Positions 33,319 through 41,833 of a DNA stretch of 64,000 nucleotides are shown here, piece by piece; position 1 is the first letter of the stretch; each line of letters begins with the position of its first letter. The stretch is from Sphingobacterium chuzhouense. Its GTDB lineage: Bacteria; Bacteroidota; Bacteroidia; Sphingobacteriales; Sphingobacteriaceae. The notes beneath the pieces are model-generated. The model was not told where the DNA came from and made no database searches. It saw only the letters and a list, made by a program, of their open reading frames with translations. The stretch covers positions 1,550,001 through 1,614,000 of the forward strand of contig NZ_JACNYL010000001.1 in assembly GCF_014692525.1 (NCBI RefSeq). The letters are read 5' to 3'. Both the position numbers and the translations under genes were made by a program.

Positions 33319-34953
33319 TTATTTTATCGCTTCTACTCTAAACCAATCAAACTCTGCATAACTACTATCATTGATCTGATTATCCCGTACGGCGTATAAA
33401 CCTAATGTTGCACCAATCCATTTGCCAGGCTGTGCCGTAAAAACTTCGCCTACTGCGGTATACTTTTTACCATCCAAGCTATAGTACCATTGGCACATTG
33501 CGCCTTTGTTTACTTTTACACGCAGGTATATGTACTCCCCTTCTCTTAAATCGGTAATATCGGTGACCGATTCCTTGCCTGAAGTTAACCCTTTTTTACA
33601 ACTCGCGTAATGTAGGGTTTGTTTACCTTTATCTTGCTTGATATACAGCTGGCTATAGTCTTCTCCTACCACGGCAAAACCAGCGCGTTCATTCTCGATT
33701 TTTTCGTGGCCGATAAGTCGCATTTTGGTCGTTGCGATAAATTCCTCAGCAGGAAACTTCTGCGTCAGCACGTTAGGAATATCCAACAAGTTTTTATAGC
33801 TTTCCGGAACTTGCTGCGTATACAATGTTAAGTGTCCATACTTGCTCGGCATAAGCCATGTACCATCCGGATTGGCTTGCCATTGCCATTGCTTGCCAAG
33901 TAACGGTGTTTCAAACTCATCTGATTCGGCAGGTGTTTCTACTGGGTAAGTTTTCCCAACATTTGGTTTTTTATGTATTGACACCGGCTCACCGGTACCC
34001 TTTATGTCGTTTTCTATACCAATAATAGGCCAATCGTCAACCCATTTCATCGGTTGCAAATGAACAATACGTCCATAAGCGTCCTTATCTTGGAAATGTA
34101 GAAACCAATCCTCTCCAGTTTTTGTGTCTACCCATGCGCCTTGATGTGGTCCATTAGTGGCGGCGTTTCCTTGATGCATAGCCACGTGGCGCTCATAAGG
34201 TCCATAAATGTTTTTCGAACGTAATACTAACTGCCATCCGGTAGATACGCCCCCTGCGGGAGCAAACAAATAATAGTAGCCATTGCGTTTATGCATTTTC
34301 GTACCTTCGATAGTGGGGTCATGTTCATGACCATCATATACTATAATACCACGATCTAGCACTTTGCTACCGGTTGCATTAAGTTTTGCAATAGCAACAA
34401 CACTTTTTAGTCCAGCACGACTCCCCGCGTAAGCGAAAGACAAATAATTGTTGCCATCTTCGTCCCAAAAAGGACAAGGGTCTATTAATCCTTTTCCTTC
34501 AAATACCAACACAGGTTCTGACCAATCCCCTGCGGGATTTTTGGTCTTAATCATGTAAATGCCAAAATCGGGATCTCCCCAATAAATATAAAATTCACCC
34601 TCGTGATAACGAATTGCTGGTGCCCAGACGCCATTTCCATGTTGGACAGTACTGAATACATCCTCGGGAATTTGGCGAGGTAATGCGTGAGAGATAATTT
34701 TCCAATTCACGAGATCTTTAGAATGCAATATAGGAAGACCCGGTGCGTGATTAAAGCTTGACGCAATCATATAGAAATCGTCTCCGACACGTATAGCGTC
34801 AGGGTCGGAGTAATCAGCATACAAAATGGGATTTTGGTATTTCCCGTTCCCAAGATCAGCAACCCAAACCGAAGAAACATAGGGTGTCTGCGCGTAAGCG
34901 ATAGCACCTGATGATAAGATTAAAGCAAATGAAAATAATGAAAATTTGTTCAT
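33319..34953 (-). CDS. GH43 family glycosidase with C-terminal beta-sandwich
   Basis: A 544-residue secreted enzyme (signal peptide to AIAYAQ). The five-bladed propeller carries NPILYADYSDPDAIRVGDDFYM (catalytic base Asp), GLIDPCPFWDEDGNNYL (pKa modulator Asp) and HDPTIEGTKMHKRNGYYYLFAPAGG (general acid Glu). The last 200 residues form a concanavalin-like sandwich as in beta-xylosidase/GH43 C-terminal domains (subfamily 12-like). It probably releases arabinose, galactose or xylose from pectin side chains. It is the first gene of a minus-strand unit, divergent from CE12, with an operator in the shared promoter region. Confidence 0.9.
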   Translation of the reverse strand: MNKFSLFSFALILSSGAIAYAQTPYVSSVWVADLGNGKYQNPILYADYSDPDAIRVGDDFYMIASSFNHAPGLPILHSKDLVNWKIISHALPRQIPEDVFSTVQHGNGVWAPAIRYHEGEFYIYWGDPDFGIYMIKTKNPAGDWSEPVLVFEGKGLIDPCPFWDEDGNNYLSFAYAGSRAGLKSVVAIAKLNATGSKVLDRGIIVYDGHEHDPTIEGTKMHKRNGYYYLFAPAGGVSTGWQLVLRSKNIYGPYERHVAMHQGNAATNGPHQGAWVDTKTGEDWFLHFQDKDAYGRIVHLQPMKWVDDWPIIGIENDIKGTGEPVSIHKKPNVGKTYPVETPAESDEFETPLLGKQWQWQANPDGTWLMPSKYGHLTLYTQQVPESYKNLLDIPNVLTQKFPAEEFIATTKMRLIGHEKIENERAGFAVVGEDYSQLYIKQDKGKQTLHYASCKKGLTSGKESVTDITDLREGEYIYLRVKVNKGAMCQWYYSLDGKKYTAVGEVFTAQPGKWIGATLGLYAVRDNQINDSSYAEFDWFRVEAIK

Positions 34954-35027
34954 AGTCGCGTATTTGATTTATGTATTGGTAATCACAAGGATACATATTT
35001 TTTAGGAGCGTAGCAAAAAGGAAATAT

Positions 35028-35051
35028 GCAATCGTTGCCGGTAACGTTTGC
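35028..35051. promoter_or_regulatory. LacI-type operator, site 4, in a divergent promoter
   Basis: GCAATCGTTGCC joined to GGTAACGTTTGC has two differences from the perfect palindrome of sites 1 and 2. It sits 75 bases from the GH43 start and 86 bases from the CE12 start, so one repressor could control both directions. Confidence 0.75.
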
Positions 35052-35136
35052 GTGTAATTTTATCGATTAATTTTAAAAAAATACAGATATTAACATCCTT
35101 TAAGCAGGGAAATAAATATACATAAACCAGAAATAA

Positions 35137-35910
35137 ATGAGCAAGCATATTTTTACCTCGTTAGGAGGATTACTTTTATTGGTTTTGGTATATAGTTTTA
35201 TACCACAGCCTAAAAAAACAGTTTGGATGATAGGCGATTCCACGATGTCTATAAAGGTACCTGACAAATTTCCGGAAACGGGCTGGGGTGAAGCATTTGC
35301 CAAGATGTTTAAGACTAATGTGGATGTGATAAATAAGGCAAAGAATGGAAGAAGCACAAAGTCCTGTATAAATGAAGGTATTTGGAAAGAAGTATACGAC
35401 GGGCTGAAACCGGGGGACTATGTTATTATCCAATTTGGTCATAACGATGAGAAGGTCCATAAACCGAATACAGGAACGACTATCGATGAATATAAAGCAA
35501 ATCTATCGCTCTTTGTAACGGAAACACGTTCAAAAAAAGGGCAACCAATTTTGTTAACATCTATTGCCCGTCGTGCTTTTGAAGAAGGAAAGCTTGTCGA
35601 TACGCATGGTGCGTACCCGGATGCAGTGAGAAAAGTGGCGGACAGTTTAGATGTACCACTTATCGACTTGACAAGACAAACTTCGGAACTATTGACAGAA
35701 CTGGGGGAAGAGAAATCCGCAGGCATATTTTTGCATCTTCCCGAGGGGCATACCAACTATCCAAAAGGTGTCGTCGACAATACGCATCTTAACGAACATG
35801 GTGCCAGGACTATTGCCACGCTTGTTGCTCGAGAACTAGAACGGCAGCAAATGCCTTTAGCGAAAGATTTACTCGAGCTCTCATCAGCCGTAAAAAATAA
35901 AAATAAATAA
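35137..35910 (+). CDS. SGNH rhamnogalacturonan acetylesterase (CE12)
   Basis: A 257-residue secreted or anchored SGNH hydrolase. Block I is MIGDSTMS with nucleophile Ser35, block II NKAKNGRSTKSC, block III IQFGHND and block V DNTHLNEHGA with the catalytic Asp/His. This is the CE12 pattern; it removes acetyl groups from rhamnogalacturonan or homogalacturonan. It is the intact counterpart of the decayed copy at 31799-32306. It is the first gene of the plus-strand arm. Confidence 0.92.
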   Translation: MSKHIFTSLGGLLLLVLVYSFIPQPKKTVWMIGDSTMSIKVPDKFPETGWGEAFAKMFKTNVDVINKAKNGRSTKSCINEGIWKEVYDGLKPGDYVIIQFGHNDEKVHKPNTGTTIDEYKANLSLFVTETRSKKGQPILLTSIARRAFEEGKLVDTHGAYPDAVRKVADSLDVPLIDLTRQTSELLTELGEEKSAGIFLHLPEGHTNYPKGVVDNTHLNEHGARTIATLVARELERQQMPLAKDLLELSSAVKNKNK

Positions 35911-35923
35911 ATGAAACCATCAC

Positions 35924-35958
35924 GATTTATTCAAACCACATAGGGGGATGAATAAATC
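35924..35958 (+). other. A/T-rich stem-loop between CE12 and dehydrogenase genes
   Basis: GATTTATTCA (35924-35933) and TGAATAAATC (35949-35958) are perfect reverse complements around a 15-base loop. No U tract follows, so its role is unclear. Confidence 0.45.
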
Positions 35959-35994
35959 TGATAGCTTCATCACCATTGAAAACAATTTTATACG

Positions 35995-37005
35995 ATGAAA
36001 AAATTAGTTTGTGCCGAGCCAGGACGATTTGTGTATGAAGAGGCAGATATCCCAAAACCGGGAAAGGGGGAATCCTTATTACGTATCCGAAAAATCGGAA
36101 TTTGTGGGACAGATATCCATGCATTTGCGGGTAAACAGCCTTTTTTTACCTATCCACGCGTGCTGGGACATGAAGTGGCTGCCGATTATGTAGAGGGTGA
36201 TGCAGAAGGGATTGTGACAGGGGATAAGGTGACGGTAATTCCATATTTTACAGAAGGGAAGGATATCGCTTCGCGAATGGGGAAACCTAATTGTACGAAC
36301 GATATGCGAGTTCTGGGTGTTCATATCGATGGGGCTATGGCGGAGTATGTGGCCGTCCCGTCGCATGCGATACGCAAAGCCGAGGGTTTGGATTATGACG
36401 ATTTAGTACTTGTCGAGCCGTTGTCCATCGGCGCCCACGGTATACAGCGTGGAAATATTATTCCTGGAGAGTTTGTACTCGTTATGGGAGCGGGACCAAT
36501 AGGTTTGGGCATCATTGCGTTGGCAAATATTGCCGGTGGAAAGGTTATTGCGATAGATGTTGACGATAATCGTCTAGCCTATGCAAAAGAGTTGGGAGCG
36601 TCATACACAGTTTCCGCACGGGATGTGGATATACAGGAGCAATTGGCCACGATTACAAATGGCGATATGCCTACGCTTCTGTTTGATGCAACCGGAAATA
36701 CAGGAGCTATCAACAATGCTTTTCAGTATATGGCGCATGGTGCACGCTATGTGCTCGTAGGATTGCAAAAAGAAGAAATACACTTTAGTCACCCGGAATT
36801 CCATAAACGGGAGGGTACATTGATGAGCAGCAGGAATGCTTTGGCAAGTGACTTTGAATATGTTATGCAGCATTTGCAAGACAAATCGCTGGACGCACAA
36901 CAGTTTATTACCCGACGTGTCAAATTCGAAGAAGCGTCGGACTTGTTTAGTGATAACAGTAAGCCATTGCTTTCGGGAATCAAGACGGTTATCGAGTTTG
37001 ATTAA
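35995..37005 (+). CDS. Zinc-type medium-chain alcohol dehydrogenase (sugar acid/polyol)
   Basis: A 336-residue cytoplasmic MDR enzyme. Catalytic zinc ligands are Cys37 (GICGTDIHAF) and His59-Glu60 (GHE); the Rossmann motif is GAGPIGLGIIALA (about 163-175). The structural-zinc lobe lacks the four-cysteine set. Close relatives oxidise L-galactonate, L-idonate or L-gulonate at C5. Here an L-galactonate 5-dehydrogenase making tagaturonate would feed UxaB, which fits the GH95 enzyme if that releases L-galactose, but this is inference. It sits between CE12 and GH28, with the operator for GH28 right after its stop. Confidence 0.85.
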   Translation: MKKLVCAEPGRFVYEEADIPKPGKGESLLRIRKIGICGTDIHAFAGKQPFFTYPRVLGHEVAADYVEGDAEGIVTGDKVTVIPYFTEGKDIASRMGKPNCTNDMRVLGVHIDGAMAEYVAVPSHAIRKAEGLDYDDLVLVEPLSIGAHGIQRGNIIPGEFVLVMGAGPIGLGIIALANIAGGKVIAIDVDDNRLAYAKELGASYTVSARDVDIQEQLATITNGDMPTLLFDATGNTGAINNAFQYMAHGARYVLVGLQKEEIHFSHPEFHKREGTLMSSRNALASDFEYVMQHLQDKSLDAQQFITRRVKFEEASDLFSDNSKPLLSGIKTVIEFD

Positions 37006-37031
37006 CCGAGGCCTACGGAAAAAACTATTGC

Positions 37032-37055
37032 GCAAACGTTACCGATAACGTTTGC
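37032..37055 (+). promoter_or_regulatory. LacI-type operator, site 5
   Basis: GCAAACGTTACC joined to GATAACGTTTGC has two differences from the consensus palindrome, and outer GC flanks on both sides extend the symmetry. It is 136 bases before the GH28 start and probably controls the long GH28-to-gapN unit. Confidence 0.8.
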
Positions 37056-37190
37056 GCTTTTAATTTTAAGCTAACCCACTGTTAAACTGAATATTAATGT
37101 ATAAATTTATCTTCAACCAATAGAAAGGGAGTAATGGAAAGGTGTAGTCTTTCTAAGAGAAGTAACCAAAATTTAAACAATAAGGGGGAA

Positions 37191-38855
37191 ATGATAAAAA
37201 AACAACAACATATCAATATAATAATATATATCACCATACTGATGATGTGGATGGGTGTATGTGCATTAAAGGCACAGGAACCTGCACGTCCGGTTATTCA
37301 GCAGGTGAGTTTTCCGAAAGATACGTTGCGTATTACCGAATTTGGGGCAAAAGGTGATGGACAATATCTAAATACCGAAGCGATCAATAAAGCAATTACG
37401 ACCATTAGTGAGAAAGGCGGAGGTGTGATAGTGGTTCCTGAGGGCCTATGGTTGACAGGCCCTATCGAAATGAAAAACAATGTAAACCTGCACGTTCAGC
37501 GGGATGCTATACTTTTGTTTACAGATGACTTTGATACGTATAAGCTCGTAGAGTCAAACTGGGAGGGAGAACCTGCCTGGCGAAATCAAAACCCAATTTC
37601 GGGAAAAAACTTAGAAAATATAGCGATCACCGGAGCGGGTGTCATTGATGGAAATGGGGGGGCTTGGCGTATGGTGAAACGAGATAAGATGACAGACTCG
37701 CAATGGAAGAAGCTTGTTGCATCGGGTGGTGTTGTGGACGAAGCGGGTAAGATTTGGTATCCGTCCGAAAGTTCACTACGTGGCGCAACAACGCAGAATG
37801 CAGGTAAAGGTCATGCCGGACAAACAGCAGCTGATTTCATGGATGTGAAAGATTTTTTACGTCCAAACCTATTGGTGTTTACTTCCTGTAAGCGTATTTT
37901 ATTGGAAGGTGTAACCATTCTAAACTCGCCGGCTTGGAATATTCATCCTTTAATGTGCGAAGACTTGACCGTACGGAACTTAAATGTGCGAAATCCTTGG
38001 TATGGTCAAAATGGTGATGGCTTAGATATCGAATCTTGTAAAAATGTGTTAGTTGAAAATAGTACGTTTGATGTTGGGGACGATGCAATATGTATTAAAT
38101 CAGGACGTGATAAATCAGGTCGCGATAGAGGAATGCCAACCGAGAATGTTATTATCCGTAATAATATTGTATACCATGGACATGGAGGTTTCGTCATCGG
38201 TAGCGAGATGAGTGGCGGTGCCAAAAATATTTGGGTTGAAGACTGTTCGTTTTTGGGGACAGATATTGGTTTGCGTTTTAAGACCACACGAGGTCGCGGA
38301 GGTGTGGTGGAAAATATATTCATCAACAACATCAATATGGTTGGAATTCCTGGAGAAGCGATATTATTCGACATGTATTATGGCTTAAAAGGGCCGCTTC
38401 CGAAAGCAGGAGGGCAAGGTGATGCGGTAGCGGAGATTCCGCCAGTGACGGAGGAGACGCCTCGATTCCAAAATTTTGTTATTCGTGATATCAATGTAAA
38501 TGGTGCGGAAAAAGGAGTTTTCTTTCGTGGTTTACCGGAGATGTCCATTAAAAACATCATGATTGAACGTGTCAATATTGTCGCGAAAAAGGGTGTAGAG
38601 CTTATCGAGGCTTCAAATATCGTGGTTAAGGATCTGACGCTCAAAACAGCCGAAACGGATCCACTTATTCATGTCGATAACAGCAAAAACATTGTGTTCA
38701 CAGATTTGAAACCGGGAGATGATATTGATCTACTTGTCCATGTATCCGGTGCACAAACTGAAAAAGTAGTGCTTACAGGAGCGAAAATAGAGGGAGTGAA
38801 AGAAATAAGTACGTTTTCGAATGGTGCATCGAAAAAAGCGTTAGTGATAAAGTAA
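37191..38855 (+). CDS. GH28 polygalacturonase
   Basis: A 554-residue secreted beta-helix hydrolase. The start is taken at ATG 37191, which has a GGGGGA ribosome-binding site and leads into the signal peptide; an in-frame ATG at 37134 would add 19 polar residues before it. GH28 catalytic residues are visible: NGDGLDIESC, FDVGDDAICIKSG (the Asp pair), YHGHGGFVIGSE (His) and GLRFKTTRGRGG (RFK in place of the usual RIK). It hydrolyses polygalacturonate, probably exo-acting on oligomers in the periplasm. It is the first gene of a nine-gene catabolic unit. Confidence 0.94.
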   Translation: MIKKQQHINIIIYITILMMWMGVCALKAQEPARPVIQQVSFPKDTLRITEFGAKGDGQYLNTEAINKAITTISEKGGGVIVVPEGLWLTGPIEMKNNVNLHVQRDAILLFTDDFDTYKLVESNWEGEPAWRNQNPISGKNLENIAITGAGVIDGNGGAWRMVKRDKMTDSQWKKLVASGGVVDEAGKIWYPSESSLRGATTQNAGKGHAGQTAADFMDVKDFLRPNLLVFTSCKRILLEGVTILNSPAWNIHPLMCEDLTVRNLNVRNPWYGQNGDGLDIESCKNVLVENSTFDVGDDAICIKSGRDKSGRDRGMPTENVIIRNNIVYHGHGGFVIGSEMSGGAKNIWVEDCSFLGTDIGLRFKTTRGRGGVVENIFINNINMVGIPGEAILFDMYYGLKGPLPKAGGQGDAVAEIPPVTEETPRFQNFVIRDINVNGAEKGVFFRGLPEMSIKNIMIERVNIVAKKGVELIEASNIVVKDLTLKTAETDPLIHVDNSKNIVFTDLKPGDDIDLLVHVSGAQTEKVVLTGAKIEGVKEISTFSNGASKKALVIK

Positions 38856-38862
38856 CAGGAAA

Positions 38863-40776
38863 ATGAAGAAAAGTATAAGTTTCATAATTTGTTTGCTGTT
38901 GTTTATACTATTCGGTTTTGGACAACAAGCGTTATCCGAGAAGATGGCTATTACGGCGATGGATTCGCTGTATAAAGATGCCCGGTTTACGAATAAAAAG
39001 AAGGGGCCTGTGTGGACCTATGACATGGGGGTCGTATTGGAAGGCATGGTGGAAGTCTGGCGGAATACCGGAGATAAAGCGTATTTCGACTATGTACAGG
39101 GTTGGATGGATCAATTTGTAACCGAAGATGGTGATATTCGCAACTACAGACCAACCGAATATAATATTGACCACATCAAAAATGGCCGTTCGCTATTGTT
39201 TTTGTATAAAGTTACAGGGAAGCAAAAATATCTGAAGGCAAGTGAAAAGATATATAATCAGATCCTGAAACACCCTCGAACCAATGAAGGAGGGTTCTGG
39301 CATAAGAAAATCTATCCTTATCAAATGTGGTTGGACGGACTTTATATGGCACAGCCATTTTATACCGAATATGCTGCTCTGATGGGGATAGATAGCGCGT
39401 TTGACGATATCGTGAATCAGTTTATCTATATGGAAAATCACGCGCGTGACGAAAAAACAGGCTTGCTATATCACGGTTGGGATGAATCCAGAAAAGAAAA
39501 ATGGGCAGATCCCGAAACGGGGCTTTCCAAACATTTTTGGGGGCGTGGCATGGGGTGGTATGCAATGGCTTTGGTCGACGTGCTAGATTTCTTTCCGGAA
39601 GAGCATGCTGGAAGGGAAAAACTAATACAAATTCTAAACCGTACATTAACGGCTGCTGCAAAGTATCAGGATCGCAAAACAGGCGTATGGTATGATATTG
39701 TTGATTTAGCGACTCGCGACGGGAATTATGTAGAAGCATCAGCATCGAGCATGTTTGTGTATGCAATGGCGAAAGCGGTGCGAAAAGGGTATGTCGCGAA
39801 AAAGGATTTTCAAAAGCATATTGATAAAGGATATTCCGGTTTAATAAAGCAATTTATCACTACGGGTGGTGCGGACCGGGTAGATATCAACCATGTGGTG
39901 ACGGTTTCTGGATTAGGGGGCGCTAAGAATTATCGTGACGGTAGCTTTGAATATTATATGAGCGAACCGGTGAAGCCTAACGACCCTAAAGGTGTCGGGC
40001 CATTTATTTTGGCCGCCTCGGAAGTGGAGTTTGCGCAGTCGGCAAAAAGCCAAAAGACAGTTCATGTTACGTTAGATAACTATTATAATAACGAGTACAA
40101 GAAAGCACCGGACGGTCAACTGAAACCTTATCATTACCTTTGGGACGGTCAGGATAACAATGGTTTCTTTTTGTTGGGCCGTATCTTTGAACAGTATGGA
40201 GGGGTTTTGAACACATTGCGGGAAGCGCCGACACAACAGAAATTAGCGAATAGTAATGTCTATATTATTGTAGATCCGGATACTGAAAAGGAAACGACAA
40301 GCCCTAATTTTATGAATGAGGCCGAGGCGAATGAAATCGCACAGTGGGTTCGTGGAGGAGGCGTGTTAGTTTTATTGGCAAATGATGCGGGAAATTGTGA
40401 AATAGCAAAATTTAATACGCTGTCGCAGAAATTTGGGATTACATTTAATGAGGATAACCGCAATATGGTAAAAGGAAGCAATTATGCGGACGGCGCGGTC
40501 GTTATCCCTTCCAAAACAGGAATATTCAAAAAGACCCAAAAGATTTATGTGAAAGAAATCTCTACGATAAATGCGGTAAAACCAGCGAAACCGCTTGTGC
40601 AGGAGCAAGGGGATATTGTCATCGCGACCGCAAAATTTGGCAAAGGAACTGTTTTTGCCATTGGCGACCCGTGGTTGTACAACGAATATGTAGACGGACG
40701 TAAGCTTCCGGCTGAATTCCAGAACTTCGATGCAGCTCATGAGCTGGTGCAGTGGCTGATGAAGAAAGCAAAATAA
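38863..40776 (+). CDS. Two-domain GH105 hydrolase with C-terminal DUF4350-like domain
   Basis: A 637-residue secreted protein. Residues about 25-390 are GH105: GGFWHKKIYPYQMWLDGLYMAQPFY with the catalytic Asp, YHGWDESRKEKWADPETGLSKHFWGRGMGWYAMALVD, and GNYVEASASSMFVY. Residues about 400-637 resemble a GATase1-like/DUF4350 fold (VYIIVDPDTEKE, VRGGGVLVLLANDAGNCEIAKFN, KFGKGTVFAIGDPWLYNEY) with no identifiable catalytic triad. The one-domain GH105 at 14756 lacks this part. It should release unsaturated galacturonate. It is 7 bases after GH28 and 9 before PL10. Confidence 0.92.
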   Translation: MKKSISFIICLLLFILFGFGQQALSEKMAITAMDSLYKDARFTNKKKGPVWTYDMGVVLEGMVEVWRNTGDKAYFDYVQGWMDQFVTEDGDIRNYRPTEYNIDHIKNGRSLLFLYKVTGKQKYLKASEKIYNQILKHPRTNEGGFWHKKIYPYQMWLDGLYMAQPFYTEYAALMGIDSAFDDIVNQFIYMENHARDEKTGLLYHGWDESRKEKWADPETGLSKHFWGRGMGWYAMALVDVLDFFPEEHAGREKLIQILNRTLTAAAKYQDRKTGVWYDIVDLATRDGNYVEASASSMFVYAMAKAVRKGYVAKKDFQKHIDKGYSGLIKQFITTGGADRVDINHVVTVSGLGGAKNYRDGSFEYYMSEPVKPNDPKGVGPFILAASEVEFAQSAKSQKTVHVTLDNYYNNEYKKAPDGQLKPYHYLWDGQDNNGFFLLGRIFEQYGGVLNTLREAPTQQKLANSNVYIIVDPDTEKETTSPNFMNEAEANEIAQWVRGGGVLVLLANDAGNCEIAKFNTLSQKFGITFNEDNRNMVKGSNYADGAVVIPSKTGIFKKTQKIYVKEISTINAVKPAKPLVQEQGDIVIATAKFGKGTVFAIGDPWLYNEYVDGRKLPAEFQNFDAAHELVQWLMKKAK

Positions 40777-40785
40777 CGAGATAAA

Positions 40786-41829
40786 ATGGCTTATATTAGA
40801 TTTTCTATATCATTCTGTTGCTTGCTAGCCTTAGCTCAATCGGTTTTTGCACAGGAAAAACTGAAAGATAGCTTAGCGGAAAAAGTATTGATATACCAAC
40901 TTCCGAACGGAGCATGGGGAAAACAATTGATAGATAAGAAAGCGATCAACTATGCTCTTCCATTAACGAAAGAATTGCTTCAGAAAATCAAAGCGACGGA
41001 TGAAAAACACGCCACGATTGACAATGGTGCGACCACGCGGGAAATTAACATATTAATAGAGGCTTACGCTAAAACACAGAATGCCGATTATTTAAATGCA
41101 GCTCGCCAAGGGGTAAAATATCTGTTGGAAGCGCAATATGAAAATGGGGGTTTTCCGCAATACTATCCCAACAAATCCCTTTACCGAGCGCAAATTACGT
41201 ATAATGATAATGCGATGATCAACGCATTGACGGTATTGGATAATCTAGCGAAAGAAATAGGTGGTTTTGAAACGTTAGCAGACGAGGGATTGAGAAAGCG
41301 TGCGGCGGAGGCGGTGGCAAGAGGCGTAGATTGTATATTGAAAACGCAAGTTTTACAAGATGATTCTTTGACCATTTGGGCAGCGCAATATGATGAAAAA
41401 ACACTTCAACCCGAACAGGCAAGAGCGTTCGAACCAGTTTCGTTAAGTACATCAGAATCTGTCAATATTGTGCGTTTTTTGATGAAACAACCAGTCACAC
41501 CAGCAATAGAAAAAGCGATAGAAGCGGCTATTCGTTGGTTCGAAGTACATGACCTAGAAGGTTATCGATTTGATAAGACAAAAAATCCAAAAACAGGAAA
41601 AACAGTTCGTGATTTAGTGCAAGATAGTACTTCTGTTATATGGTCGAGATTCTATGATATAAAGAATAATAAACCGTTGTTTGGTGATCGGGACAATAGC
41701 GTGACCTACGATTTTTCGGAAATATCAGATGAACGGAAAGATGGGTATGCATGGTTTGGTAATTGGCCTGCTAAGTTATTAGAAAAGGACTATCCCAAGT
41801 GGAAAAAAAATAAGGAGATAAAAAAGTAA
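40786..41829 (+). CDS. pelA: Pectate lyase PL10, second copy
   Basis: A 347-residue secreted PL10 lyase (signal peptide to SVFAQ). TIDNGATTREINILIEAY, EAQYENGGFPQYYPN and QITYNDNAMINALTVLD correspond to motifs in the PL10 at 20106, with GGFPQ instead of GGWPQ. It is shorter by about 30 residues at the N-terminus. It lies inside the catabolic operon, 4 bases before uxaB, so it probably works on imported oligomers in the periplasm while the other copy may have a different location. Confidence 0.91.
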   Translation: MAYIRFSISFCCLLALAQSVFAQEKLKDSLAEKVLIYQLPNGAWGKQLIDKKAINYALPLTKELLQKIKATDEKHATIDNGATTREINILIEAYAKTQNADYLNAARQGVKYLLEAQYENGGFPQYYPNKSLYRAQITYNDNAMINALTVLDNLAKEIGGFETLADEGLRKRAAEAVARGVDCILKTQVLQDDSLTIWAAQYDEKTLQPEQARAFEPVSLSTSESVNIVRFLMKQPVTPAIEKAIEAAIRWFEVHDLEGYRFDKTKNPKTGKTVRDLVQDSTSVIWSRFYDIKNNKPLFGDRDNSVTYDFSEISDERKDGYAWFGNWPAKLLEKDYPKWKKNKEIKK

Positions 41830-41833
41830 AAAG

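Noticed and set aside
37134..37190. Upstream start for the GH28 gene
   Set aside because: It would place 19 polar residues before the signal peptide; ATG 37191 has a GGGGGA ribosome-binding site.
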